64,000 nt of DNA, taken from contig NC_030381.2 in the NCBI RefSeq assembly GCF_001625215.2, forward strand, positions 45,382,689 to 45,446,688, written 5' to 3'. Made by a program: the position numbers and the translations under genes. The first letter of the stretch is position 1. Each line of letters opens with the position of its first letter. This document shows positions 29,594 to 41,651 of the stretch, one piece after another. Under the pieces are notes generated by a model. The model saw only the letters and a list, made by a program, of their open reading frames with translations, was not told the DNA's origin and made no database searches. This stretch comes from Daucus carota subsp. sativus. Lineage: Eukaryota; Streptophyta; Magnoliopsida; Apiales; Apiaceae.

Positions 29594-30157
29594 CTACAAA
29601 TCCTCTGTTGTAGTAAATCTATGTGACTCCCTCAGTGCACTCTTTCTATCATCACAACAACCTGATGGAGATTTATTATCCGCTGAGTGGCTTCTTCGAT
29701 GAGGTCCAGGAAGCGCCTCCACGACATCAACGCTCCATAAAACCTTTTCATGTGTTCTAGACGTTTGAGGCATGCCATGTGTTACCGTGTTTCTCCATGG
29801 AGGAACACCTCCATTTGGCTTTAAAAAGCTCCCTGTTCGTGTCCTTAGCCGCACCTGAAATCCGTCCCTCACCGGTTCCCAATCTGTCTTGGACATATCA
29901 ATCGATTTTAGCTCGGATTGCACAACTTTTTTTGCAATCATTCCTGGGAAAAGTTGATCCGAGGCTGTTAGGTATGTGCCATGGCAACTTCTTAAGCGTA
30001 AATATTTTCCTCCTATTATTACCTCAACGTTCCATATCGAATTTTTTGATGAATCGTGTCGACTCTGGGACACGGTTTCCTCATCGTCTTCTGCAACAAG
30101 AAATTTATCTTGGACCGTCCTGAGACGAACTGTTTTGGCTCTGTCAAAGAGGTCCAT
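29594..30157 (-). CDS. DUF569 (fascin-like beta-trefoil) protein
   Basis: Single-exon 187-aa protein, convergent with ALDH3H1 (324 bp between stops). It matches the plant DUF569 family, which has an actin-cross-linking/fascin-like beta-trefoil fold. Recognisable blocks are AKTVRLRTVQDKFLVAEDDE near the start, then IGGKYLRLRSCHGTYLTAS, then FQVRLRTRTGSFLKPNGGVP with PPWRNTVTH, and VLWSVDVVE near residue 145. The last 40 residues are polar and rich in Ser, His and Arg and look disordered. No signal peptide or membrane segment is present. The function of the family is not established. The start at MDLFDRAK matches the usual N-terminus. Confidence 0.85.
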   Translation of the reverse strand: MDLFDRAKTVRLRTVQDKFLVAEDDEETVSQSRHDSSKNSIWNVEVIIGGKYLRLRSCHGTYLTASDQLFPGMIAKKVVQSELKSIDMSKTDWEPVRDGFQVRLRTRTGSFLKPNGGVPPWRNTVTHGMPQTSRTHEKVLWSVDVVEALPGPHRRSHSADNKSPSGCCDDRKSALRESHRFTTTEDL

Positions 30158-30539
30158 GAGATGGATCTGAATTTTAGGTTCCTAATAATTTGTCAAAGAA
30201 TTCACTGGAGGATGAAAATGTCAAATGTATTAAAAATGTTCATGCAAAACAACATAAGCAAATTTTGTTCAGCTGTCTGTAGCCACACATTAGCTTATGT
30301 CTGGTATTGATATTACTAACATGATTTAGGCAAAAATGTTTAATAAAAACAAAAAGTTAACAAAAATTACAAGTACAAGGTTAAAAAAAATTTATTGCAT
30401 TCTCTTCATTAAATATTTCTCGAATTTATTACAAGAACTCTGATCAGACGATGGTCGATACTATCAAAAACAAGAACACACAAGGTCTGGTGACTGACAA
30501 TCTATAATGTGAAAGAAAGACAAGAGAAGGGCTCTGGAG

Positions 30540-32720
30540 TCAAGAGGGCATTTGAAGCCTGTCGCAATTTGCAGAGACCCATCCAATCTGTTGTTTCTCG
30601 TTGTCGTAGATCACCGATTTATCTTGCATAGAAATGTCTGCAGATAACAAAGAGATGTTACATATGAGAAATACCTGAAAAGATTTTACAAGATTATGTT
30701 ACTGTGTCCCTCACCTCCAATTATGATAGTTCCTTCCAGTCCAACATCAGCTCCGTTTAGAATGCCTAAGCACACATTTCCGCGATCCTGTAGTACACAT
30801 ATCTCAGTTATGGATTGTCATTAGGCAGAAAGAGATAACTAGATAGGTGGAAATCTTGATATTGCTTACAGAGACAATAAGATACGCTTCAGGAGACAAC
30901 TGAAGCTGCACATTTTTGGAATTTGGAAAACTCAATATCAACGGCTTAAACAAGTTCTTGACGTCGTGAATGGAGTTGAAGGCTTTTGTGCTTTTCCAGC
31001 AGACAGGGAGAGTTTTGTCGTCGTTGGCATCTTCAAACTGATACTGGTTTAAGTTCTTTTTTAACTGAAACCAAAGGACTTATAGTCAGCAGATTGTAAC
31101 AATCAGTAATGCTACTTTTCAGTTTGTTTCTGCATTACCATATAGAGTAGAGCTCTGTAAGCTCGATAACCGAAGTAGGTGTAAGTACTTCCGCTATCAA
31201 ATATAACTGGAATGCCCTTAACTCCAGTAGCTTGCCCATCAAATCGTAATTCAGAAGGTCCCAGAGAGTAGTGATCTCTAATCGAATCAAATAAAAGAAA
31301 TGAGTGATAGTAACTAATATTCTTAGAACAGATTTTTCTGCAGAATTGTGGTAGTGATTTGAGAGTTCTTACTTGCTAAACTTTCTTGACATTGGCGCCC
31401 AGACAATTTCAGAAGAAGGGAGAATATTGTCCCCGATGAAGAGATATCCTCCCCCTTGTGCACTAAAGCAATGACCGAACACATTTTGCATCAGACCAAG
31501 TTTGCGCAATTGAGCTAAAATAGTTGATTTTCCATTACCAAGACCAAGGACTCCATCAGTACAAGGTGGAGGCACTCCATTTGCAACTTCTTGATTGTAA
31601 CCGCAGCTGCATATATAGTATGCAAAGAGAATACAACATAATTCAACATTATACATGAATACATTTGATATAGAGGATGAGCAATTTAGTTACCCAAAAG
31701 CCAGACGCGGAAAGGCAGTGTTGTCATTAGTCATTTTCAGAGGAAATACATCTCTTATCAGTACACCCAGAGATGAACCATGATCAGCATATACAACTTC
31801 ATAGTCACATTGTTCTTCTGGGCTTTTACTGGGTACGCTATTTGGCCAGTGAAACAACGCGCAAAAGGGATCATTACATTTCACAATGTCTTTACTGGGC
31901 TTGTAAAGAGGGTGAGGTGCCTGCAAAAGATCAAAGGTTCAGGAATCGTATTTCCATACAGTTATACTGTTTCTGGAAATGACTAGATTAATGAATCCTT
32001 GACAAAGTTAAGTGTCTTTTACTGAGATGACAGGCAGGCTTGGCTTGTTTATTGTCACATGACTTGGCTAAACACAAGGCAAAGAAAAGAGATAGATAAG
32101 TAAAGCGTAGTGTGATTTGTGTAGCTTAAAAGATAGTATTATTACGGGAAAATATTTGATGCAAGGTGCATCACATTGGAGCCAGGTAACGTCGCTTCCA
32201 GTGTCTATATCAAGAAAGTAAGACCTGGGTGGATTGCCTATGTTAACGGTTGCATGATAGTACCTGCATATAGAAACACAAAGAATCAAAATTTATTTAG
32301 CTCAGCATGCAGGCAAAAAGCAATCAATTGAAACAGAGGCAGTACTGAACTTTGGAGAACATTATCACAAATTTAAAAGTGGATAAAAGAAAATGGAAAG
32401 ATTGCAGTAGAACCAAGAACATAATAGGAAAGTTGAGCACAAATCATGCAAAACCCCGAGAATTAATAAATAATTCTGTCAGATAAATGCCAATCTCTAC
32501 AAACAACACACACAGAGATCAAGAGCAAGACAATGAACAGATACCCTTTGGGATAAACGTTTCCTGAGACGGGCAAGATTATAGAGGAGCCCTTATGATA
32601 AGCAACATTCTCCGGCTTCACGAGCTGATCATTGGAAAAAGAGAAACATTGTTGAAATGTTTCAGATAAAGCCACAAGGTACAACAGAACCATTACCCTC
32701 TGCTCTATCATTTTTCTCAA
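30540..32720 (-). CDS. Nucellin-like aspartic protease, copy A
   Basis: Secreted pepsin-family (A1) protease of the plant nucellin/Asp1 type. Eight exons in transcript order: 32545-32720, 32146-32263, 31694-31920, 31373-31606, 31139-31277, 30870-31064, 30715-30787 and 30540-30637, giving 419 aa. The N-terminus is a hydrophobic signal peptide (about residues 1-28). Catalytic motifs are DTGSDVTW (Asp79) and FDSGSTYTYF (Asp279). Other family marks are CGYNQEVANG, GVLGLGNGKS and NVCLGILNG. Compared with copy B at 34330-37578, this copy has Tyr96 and Ser129 where copy B has Cys (CDAPCxxC and VPC), so one disulfide is probably missing. All splice sites are GT-AG and the frame is intact. Substrate unknown. 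From the family name, roles in cell death or reproductive tissue are possible but not shown here. Confidence 0.9.
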
Positions 32721-34329
32721 CTCCTACTCACCACTTAGAACTCCACTTGGATGTATATATGATGTGCTTATTATTGGTGTATATTCAGTCCTTACTGGTG
32801 AATTCTTTTAATACATGTAACATATTAATAATATACACTGTGTCGGGAAATTTCTTGACAGAACATGTGCAGGAGGTCAGTAGCAGAATCGGGAAGGGGA
32901 ACGGGGAAGGGCTAATTAGGCTTAAGCTCGGGCTGAATTAAAAAAATTTGGCAATTTTTTTTAAAAAATCCGGTCTTATCCATAACAACTACTCGAATTT
33001 TATCATTTAGTCTCGGCTGATTTTCAATAAACATCAAAAAAATCCTATTGTCTAACACTTCAGTCCCAAACTTATTTCAAATTTCAGATTCTGGTTTGAT
33101 CAGTGTATGAGTCCTGCATTACTACACCATTTTTCTTGTGAACAGTGAATTATTGGAATGTAATGACAATGTCAAAAGTACCCTTTATACACGTCGCCTC
33201 TAAGTTGCATTTGATCGATTTCATTACATGTTCCAGCTGTGTTATTTTGTTGTCTTTCTAAGATATTTGTGCATTGTCAAAAAAATATTACATTGATGCA
33301 TGCTATAAGTCAGCCACTGCCAACAAAATGACATTTTTCTGTGGCAAGTTTTTCATATATTTGCAGTTCAGTATGCAGTGAATATTTTAAGTTGGCAATT
33401 TTTGCAGAAGCTTTAGTTTATTGTTTATATTATGAAATTTTTTTATAGTTGTGTCCCATATCTGATATTTGTAAATTCAAATTTCTTATTCAAGAGACTC
33501 ACTCAATTTATCATTATAGACGGGGATTTAAAAGTTTCCTGAGTGGTTCAATAGGTCTACGAAGTTATCGTCTTCCTGAGTCCTGAGTGGTTCGATAGGT
33601 CTATGAAGTTATAGTCATCAAATTCAACACAAGTACCTAAGATTCATTCAGCTTCTCGGCTTCTCCCATCAATTTTCTCCTAACAATCAATAGCTCTTGC
33701 TTGCTATTCTTCCTCGATCCATTCTCATGTGTAATCCTTTTTATTTGTTGATACTTTCAGGCCGCAGACAGAGATGATCTATGGAAACATTATCAGTCCT
33801 CAAAATTATAGAAATTCGATATAGTAAAGAGTGCTAATTGTAATTAGTTAAATCATTGGCACAAGGGAGTGTTAGATGTCTTAAGCGTGAAATTTATGTG
33901 CAACACGACCACTATGACAATGATCTGCGTATCCAAGATAATTATATCGAAAATCTTTTCTTTAACAAGCATCTCTATTGGTAACCTAACTGAAATTAGC
34001 TATGACATTGATTACATTCTAAAGAAACCTTGTATAATGTTCTATATATAATCTTCATAAAAATATTTATGCCTTTTAAAATTTTACAAGAACTCATCTA
34101 CTCTGCCATTAAAAAAGAATTCATCTAATCTGAATATCTGATCAAATTATGATTCCATCCAAAAACTGACTCTGATTGGAGGAAGAACCTGGTAAGATAC
34201 GCTACTCGTCTGAATGATCCTGAAAAAGCACTCCCATGAAGCCATGATCGACACTGTTAAAAACTTGAACACATAATTCCTGGAGTGAATGATCGCAGCC
34301 CACTAATGTGAAAGTAAAACAATATTTGC
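32721..34329. other. Spacer between the two protease genes
   Basis: It contains the promoter of copy A (low side) and the 3' flank of copy B (high side). A short tandem duplication is visible at about 33538-33618: CCTGAGTGGTTCAATAGGTC occurs again as CCTGAGTGGTTCGATAGGTC 42-50 bp later. No gene or transposon end was recognised. Confidence 0.45.
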
Positions 34330-37300
34330 TCAGGACTTGGGAAGTCTATCGCAATTCGCAGGGGCCCATCCAATCTGTTGTTTCTCATTATTATATATCA
34401 CCATTTTGTCTTGCATAGAAATGTCTGCCAATAACAAAGAGCATATAAATATAAGGAATACAAAAGAAATATTTACTTGAAAAGTAAATCAAATTGCTAC
34501 TGTGTATCTCACCTCCAATTATAATAGATTCTCCCAGTCCTACATCCTTACCATTCAGAATGCCTAAGCACAAATTTCCACGATCCTGGAATACATATAA
34601 CTCGATTATGCTTTGTCTTAAGGTAAAAAGAAAAAAACGAGATAGGCAAGCATCCTAATATTTGCTTACTGAGACAATAAGATACGCTTCAGGAGACAGT
34701 TGGAGCTGCGCATTTTTAGATGTTGTAAAACTCAAGACCGATGGCTTGAATAAGTTCTTGACATCATGAATGGATTTGAATTGTTTTTTGCCTTTCCAGC
34801 ATACCGGAAGGGTTTTATCATCATTGGCATTTTTAAATTGATTCTGACTCAAAGTTTTCTTCAACTGAAACAAAACAACAAATGGTTAGGCCATCCTAAC
34901 AACAAGTGAATGCAATTTTTATTTCTGTTTCTCATTTACCTGATTAAGTAGAACTTCATAAGATCGAGAACTGAAGTAGGTGTAGGTGCTTCCACTATCG
35001 AACAATACTGGAAGGCCCTCGACTCCGGTAGCTTGCCCATCATATCGTAATTCAGCTGGTCCCAAGGTGTAGTGTATTCTGATTAAATCAAAAAAAATAT
35101 TCATGAAATTGTACTTTAATATGAGCAACCAATCATATTGCACAAAAGGGGTATAATGAGAGAGTTCCTACTCGCCAGACTTGCTTGACATTGGCGCCCA
35201 GACAATTCCAGAAGAGGGGACAACATCATTCCCCAAGAAAAGAAAACCTCCCTCCCGTGAACTGAAGCAATGACCAAATACATTTCGCATCACACCAAGA
35301 TTGCGCAATTGTGCTAAAAAGGTTGATTTCCCATTACCAAGGCCAAGGACTCCATCGGTGTATGGTGGATGCACTCCATTTGCAACTTCTTGATCATAAC
35401 CACAGCTGCATATACAGAATGCAGTGAGATAAAACAACATCATGCATTTAGAAAGAAGAGATTGAATATTCTACCAACCCATACACATCATTAGTCATTA
35501 ACTGACACTTAGAAAAACATGGGTAAGCAACCATAAATAATGTGAGCCAGGGACGGATTTAGCGTGGGGGCAGTGGGGGTACTTGCCCCCACTGACCTCC
35601 ACAATCCATCTATATTTTCACTATATATTTGATTGATTTGCTTGGTTGCCCCCATGGTTGAGGCGCTGGTTTTCCTTACAGAAGGTGCATGTTCGATTCT
35701 TGCGGGCAGTTATGATAGAAATTTTGTGCCCTCTTCCTTTTATTTCCTCTCTATTATATTTTGCCCCCCCCCCCCCCCCTACATTCAAATCCTAGCTCCG
35801 TCCCTGATGTGAGCACCTGATATATAATACATTTATATAAAAGGTTGAGCAACTTAATTACCCAAAGGCCAGACGAGGAACAGAAGTTTCACCATTAGTC
35901 AATTTCAAAGGAAATATATCTTTAACCAGTACACCCATAGATGAGCCATGATCTGCGTACTCAACCTCATAGTCACATTGCTCTTCTGGGCTTTCGCAGG
36001 GTACATTTTTTGGCAAGTGAAACAATGCACATAACGGATCTTTACATTTTACAATGTCTTTACTGGGCTTGTAGAGAGGGTGAGGTGCCTGCAAAGAGAA
36101 ACGAGGTTCAGAAGAAATATATATATTTTTATTTTTCTATTGATCGACTATATAGCAGTATGGAATTGACTATGTTAACTAATTAACCAACCCTGGCCAA
36201 AAAAAAGAGTGTATTTGACTAATTGACTGGCAGGTATTCAATGTGTGCATTATTATCACATGGATTTACTCAAACACATTAGATAAACAATTAGGTGTAG
36301 ATATGTATGGCAGTGTGATTTCTGTAGCTAAGAGGAAACGACAATTACTGGAAAACATTTGGTGCAAGGTGCATCACATTGTAGCCAGGTGATATCACTT
36401 CCAGTATCTATATCGAGGAAGTAAGGTCTTGGTGGATTGCCTATCTTAAGGGTTGCATGATAGTACCTGCACAAAGACAAAACAATATCAACAACCTAGC
36501 TTATTAACAATGTACAACTTAATTTACACAAAAATAAACTTATAAAACTAAAGCAAATACAAGACAAGGCAAATGAGAAACAATCATGAACTGATGGAAT
36601 CATCTAGATAGAAAGAGGTCGTGCTTCACAATCCTCAATGAAAGCCAAAAAATGTGCTATTTCATTTTCTACAGAAAAGGAAATCGATAATTTTGACTCT
36701 GATGACATAAAGGGCTGAAGTGAACTTCAGGACTCGATTACAGATGAATTCTTAAACGTATAACTAAGGAAAAGGTAGAATCTTTCAGAAGCGCTTCACT
36801 AATGACTATAAAATAATCATCAAAAAATTCATTTACTCCAACAAGTTATGCTTTGCTAAAAGAAATTTTTCACAAAGCAACCCGGCACTAACATCACATT
36901 CAAGTCCCGCTATAAGTTTAGTTATACACTTTACCTGGTATCAATGATCATAACAATGATATAATGCGAAAAATCAAGTTGCACCGAAGTTAATATAATA
37001 CAAATATTGACAATATTATTTCTGCACCCTCACAATAATAATCATCCATCTGCAAGACTCGGTCCAATAACTCTCCGTATTGTCCGATAACTCACTCCAA
37101 CCATGTAAATTTCTTATTTTTTTCAGGCACAAAGCCTTTTGAAATATATTTTTATACCACAATTCAAAAATAACCCAGTTTTTCGTTTTCCATCAATAAT
37201 CAAATTAGTCAACCACACATACATATATCATGATCAAGAGCAAGATTACATTGACTACAAGTTAATATTATCTCCAATGCAAAAACCCCAAAGCCTTCTA

Positions 37301-37578
37301 ACATATAAGTTAACCAAATAAAAACCCAATTTATATACCAAATTAGTTACACACAATAACACAAACATACACAAAAAATATGATGATCAAGTGCAAAAAC
37401 CCACATACCCTTTAGGATAAACATTGCCAGTAACAGGTAAAATTACAGAAGAGCCCACTTGATTTGTAGCATTCTTCTGTTGCTGATTTAAATCACACAA
37501 GCTTTCTTGAATAGTTGCAAATATAACCAAAAGGTATATTAAAAAGAACTCCCATGTCATTCTTCTTTGATCATGCAT
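34330..37578 (-). CDS. Nucellin-like aspartic protease, copy B
   Basis: Tandem paralogue of copy A in the same orientation. Exons in transcript order: 37409-37578, 36349-36466, 35862-36088, 35172-35405, 34940-35078, 34670-34864, 34513-34585 and 34330-34424, giving 416 aa. Internal exons 2-7 have exactly the same lengths as in copy A (118, 227, 234, 139, 195, 73), which shows a duplication of the whole gene. The signal peptide covers about residues 1-28 (FFLIYLLVIFATIQESLC). Catalytic Asp77 is in DTGSD and Asp277 in FDSGSTYTYF. It keeps the full CDAPCTKC motif (Cys94) and VPCESPEEQC (Cys127). Intron 3 was enlarged by a hAT insertion (35548-35806). A second in-frame Met six codons downstream is a possible start. 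The gene looks functional. Confidence 0.9.
35548..35806. mobile_element. Nonautonomous hAT element inside protease copy B intron 3
   Basis: The 259-bp element begins CAGGGACGGATTTAG and ends CTAGCTCCGTCCCTG. It is flanked by a perfect 8-bp target duplication, ATGTGAGC, at 35540-35547 and 35807-35814, diagnostic of hAT transposition. It holds a long C-run near 35764 and has no coding capacity. The perfect duplication suggests a fairly recent insertion. Copy A lacks it at the same intron. Confidence 0.9.
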
Positions 37579-37953
37579 GTTTCTGTATTATGATATACTT
37601 ATCACAATTCTTGGGGATTCATAGAAGATCAAAGATGTTTTATGGGATTTTTAGTACAAAAAAATGATCTTGACTTTGAGTTGCTAGCTGAATTGACTTT
37701 GGTGAGGGCAATATATGTAGAGATGATTGTGTGTGTAGGCACACAGTTTGTGTAATTTCTCGGCAGGAGACAAAACTTACGCGTGAAGTGTGATGTGTGA
37801 AGTACGATGTTTCTTGTGATGTTCGGATGTTGAATGTCTGTTTTACCCTTGTGTATTTGCCTTATTTGTCTTTGCTAATTTTGGACTTTTTCGTATAAAA
37901 ATACAAATATAGCAAATTAGCGATGCTTGGCAACAGTTTTCTTTTTACTTATA
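37579..37953 (-). promoter_or_regulatory. Upstream region of protease copy B
   Basis: About 375 bp between the start codon of copy B and the Helitron end. The minus strand carries the leader and promoter. No clear TATA box could be fixed. The Helitron begins directly beyond this short promoter, so it may cut off or alter upstream control. Confidence 0.35.
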
Positions 37954-40450
37954 CTAGTTGATAGCCCGTGCCAAGCACGGGTTTAAATAAAATTTTAAAA
38001 TTTGTTATTCATTAGAAGAATAATGTTTTTTTTAATTATATTATTATATCTTTATTATACCTATTTAAATTATTGTTTTTAAATGATATTTAAATTATTG
38101 TTATTTAATATAAGATCTTCTAATTATTAAAATTTGATCATACTTTAAATTTATTTCATAATAATATGGGTCCATGTTCTATGGAGTCCACAAAATAAGA
38201 GTATTGTTGTCCAAAATTATTTAAAAATACTCTACTCGTTTCAATTTTAATTTTTTTAGTCTATAATATTTGTAAACATCTGACAATTTGCAGGTTATGT
38301 TCTGCAATATAATCGTTGCAATCAAAAGATAAAACAATTATATTATAAATCACTAAACATTATATATGTTCTAAAATATAACTCATAAGTAGAATAATGA
38401 TTTGATATCAAATATCTTGACGTATGTCTAGAGTTTTATTTCTTTTATTATATGTTGCAATATGGATAATGACTTCATTTTCTTTGAGTTTCTATTTGTC
38501 AAGTCAGTGTTGCTACCGCCTAATTCATCTTTATCGTAATCTTCTGAAAAACACTAAATGATAATAATTATTATTATTGAAAAATAAATAACCAAGTTTT
38601 TTGGTACTTTGGTATCAATATCGAATCTTGTTTATTTTAATTCTGAAATATGATTGAAATTTTATAAATTTGTTTCGTAAATTAAATTGTATGAGTTTTA
38701 AATATTAAAACAAATATTTGACGTATGTCTAGAGTTTCTGTTCTTTTATTATATGTGGCAATATGGACAATGACTTCAATTTTTTTTTTAAGTTTCTATT
38801 TGTCAAGTCAGTGTTACCACCGCCTTATTCGTCTTTATCGCAATCTTCTAAAAAACACTGAATGATAATAATAATAATTATTATTAAAAAATAAATGATC
38901 AAGTTTTTTGGTACTTTGGTATCAATATCGAATCTTGTTTATTTTAATTCTGATATATGATAGAACTTTTATAGATTTGTTTCATAAATTAAAGTGTATG
39001 AGTTTTAAAAATTAAAACGAATATTTGACGTATGTCCAGAGTTTTGGTTCTTTTATTATATATGTTGCAATATGGACAATGACTTCATTTTTTTAAGTTT
39101 CCATTTGTCAAGTCGGTGTTACCACCGCCTTATTCGTCTTTATCGCAATCTTCTGGAAAACATTGAATGATAATAATAATTATTATTAAAAAATATATGA
39201 CCAAATTTTTGGGTACTTTGGTATCAATATTGAATCTTGTTTATTTTAATTCTGAAATACGATAGAAGTTTTATAAATTTGTTTCGTAAATTAAAGTGTA
39301 TGAGTTTTAAAAATTAAAACGAATATTTGACGTATGTATGGAGTTTTGGTTCTTTTATTATATGTTGTAATATGGACACTGACTTATTTTTTTTAAGTTT
39401 CCATCAAGTCAGTGTTACCACCGCCTTATTCGTCTTTATCGCTATCTTCTGAAAAACATTGAATGATAGTAATTATTATTTATTAAAAAATATATGACCA
39501 ATTTTTTTGGTAATTTGGTATCAATATTGAATCTTGTTTACTTTAATTCTGAAATACGATAGAAGTTTTATCAATTTATTTCGTAAATTAAATTGTATAA
39601 ATTTTAAAAATTAAAACGAATAATTTCGTTGACATTATTATTCTATTGATAGGAATTATATTAATATCAATATGAACTCCCTATTTATTTGAACTCTGAA
39701 GTATGATAAAAGATTTATAGAGTTGTTACGTATATTAAATTATTTGAGTTTTAAAAAATTAAAACAAATAATTTTGTTGGTAACATATTTTTATTAGTAA
39801 GATAATTGTTATAATAAAAAATCCTGTCAAATATAGAAGTTTTTTTTGATAATAGTAATAATTGTTAAATAAAAATTAATATGATGATAGCCAATTTTTT
39901 ATATGAATTTTATAGAACTGTTTCATAAGTTAAATTGTTAGCGAGATTTAACTGTGCGAATAGGATAAATGTTATATTACAAAATCCTAAACACCATAGA
40001 AGTCTTTTTATGTAGTAGTATAATAATCTTAACCAATATTGAAATTTTTATTTATAAAATCCGAATCAATATAGAAGTCTTTTCATAATTGTATAATAAT
40101 AATTATAGAATCCTAAAAATGTATAATAATAAGTATAAAATCCTAATAATATGAAAATCTTTTCATAATTCTATAATGATTGTTGTTATTAAATAAAAAA
40201 TTTATATTACATTGTCCTAATAAATATTGAAGTTTTTAATAATAAAATTCTAATCAATACAGAAGTCTTTCAGTGTCCTAATGAATATTGAGGTCTTTAA
40301 TAATAAAATTCTATTCAATATAAAAGTCTTTTAATAATAATATAACAATGACTATAAAATCCTAATCAATATGAAAGTGACCAAATTTTGGTACTTTTGG
40401 TACCGATGTTCCACCGAAAAGTGGTTTCGCTTATTAATAAAGGGTATTGA
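37954..40450 (-). mobile_element. Nonautonomous Helitron of about 2.5 kb
   Basis: Read on the minus strand, the element starts TCAATACCCTTTATTAATAA at 40450 and ends with a perfect hairpin (CCCGTGC, loop, GCACGGG) followed 7 bp later by CTAG at 37957-37954. The flanking bases are A before the 5' TC and T after the 3' CTAG, the Helitron insertion rule. No replication-initiator or helicase coding sequence is seen, so it depends on a partner element. Its middle holds a four-copy array of about 300 bp (38419-39628). Confidence 0.75.
38419..39628. repeat. Four-copy tandem array of about 300 bp within the Helitron
   Basis: The anchor GACGTATGT occurs at 38419, 38720, 39027 and 39329, so the unit lengths are 301, 307 and 302 bp. 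Each unit shares GTTACCACCGCCTTATTCGT-like text, TTGGTACTTTGGTATCAATA and CTTGTTTATTTTAATTCTG. Copies differ by point changes and small indels in AAT microsatellites. The array has no open reading frame and contains no gene. Confidence 0.85.
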
Positions 40451-40768
40451 TGTCTTATAACAAGAAATACAGAATTTGTGGGACGATAACAGATAAACTC
40501 TTTCCACTTGAACTATCTCATTGCGCTAAATAGCATATTCTCCTCTAATTGATAAATTCAAAGGTTCGTATGAAAAATATTGATGAATTAAGGGATCTAT
40601 TCGTCAATAACGGTATAACTATTTTTTTTTTTTTTTGCTACTTGAAAAGTTTATAAAAGAAGAGGAAAAAATACATATCAGGGGCATTCCCCGTGTTAAG
40701 GAAGCATACAATATAAACTAGAGTTCAACTTGCCATGAAGTCACCAAGAAAACAAAAATCACTATGTC
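40451..40768. other. Spacer with poly-A tail of the LINE relic
   Basis: A run of 15-16 T at 40622-40637 on the plus strand corresponds to a poly-A on the minus strand about 130 bp after the LINE stop codon, as expected for a LINE 3' end. No clear target duplication was found. Confidence 0.45.
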
Positions 40769-41651
40769 TCAATACAGCAGAAGCATAATGGTTTGATCAG
40801 CCTGGACTCTTTTACGGAAATGAGGACAGGAGTACAGTTTTTCCCTAACTTGAGCTCGAACAAGTGAAATTAGTTCAGCAGGGTTGCGCCTAACATTCCT
40901 GTAAATTCGATTGTTTCTCTCAGTCCAGATAGCATTCCAAGCAGCAGCAATGAATCTTGTAATTCTCGGACAGCCAATGCGAATGTAACTGCCAGTAGTG
41001 AAATCATTCCAGCTAGTACAAACCGGGACAGGACAAGCAGATAGAACAGTGTGTGTATATGGGCAGTTAGAAAAAATATGAGAATGAGATTCACAGTCAC
41101 TAGCACACAAGACACAAGTTGGGTCAACAATCATGCCAAAACGAAGAATTCTGTCTTTAGTAAGAAGTCTCTGTTGAAGAATGAGCCAAGCAGATATTGC
41201 ATATCTGGGGACAGAAAAAATGTTCCAAACAAATTCCAGCCAAGGAGGGGGAGATTTATGAGTAGCAATATCATTATAGATCACAGAAATTGATACTCTT
41301 GAATGAAAGCAATCATTCCAAAGAATAGTATCAGTACCAGTAGGGGTAATGGCACTGCAAAGGTTCCTTAGATCTCTTACCAGGTAGTGAGTACTAACTC
41401 CAAGGTTCCACTGTCCATTCTCCTGTATATAATTCACCTCATCAGAAGCTGTGGCCTCAAGTGCAGACAGTAGACTATAATCAAATTGAGCAGCAAGGGG
41501 TGCTCTATTGCACCAAGGGTCATGCCACAGAGAGAAGGAACAGCTTCTGCCAGGCTTGTAAAAAATCATTAGCTTTGCCAAAGGTCTCAGGGATAGAATC
41601 TTTTTCCAGCACCAAGCACTACTGGCAGAAGGGGTAGCAGTCCAGAACTAC
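40769..41651 (-). pseudogene. 5'-truncated LINE retrotransposon, reverse-transcriptase zinc-binding region
   Basis: The minus-strand frame from just after a TAG near 41650 to the stop at 40769 encodes the C-terminal part of a plant LINE polyprotein. It opens with SAWCWKKILSLRP, then has SLWHDPWC and the zf-RVT domain: YAISAWLILQQRLLTKDRI, then CVLCASDCESHSHIFSNCPY with its Cys/His ligands. It ends with AAWNAIWTERNNRIYRN. The endonuclease and reverse transcriptase are missing. The frame is open for about 290 codons, so the insertion is not very old, but the protein cannot act alone. Confidence 0.85.

Noticed and set aside
30540-37578. One long fused protease gene
   Set aside because: Each half has its own signal peptide, both catalytic Asp motifs, all eight exons and a stop codon, so these are two tandem genes.
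38419-39628. CRISPR-like array
   Set aside because: Units are about 300 bp with no short repeat/spacer pattern, and the sequence is a plant nuclear Helitron.
40769-41581. 270-codon frame as a stand-alone host gene
   Set aside because: The zf-RVT domain and LINE-type flanking text, with a stop just upstream and a poly-A downstream, fit a 5'-truncated LINE better.
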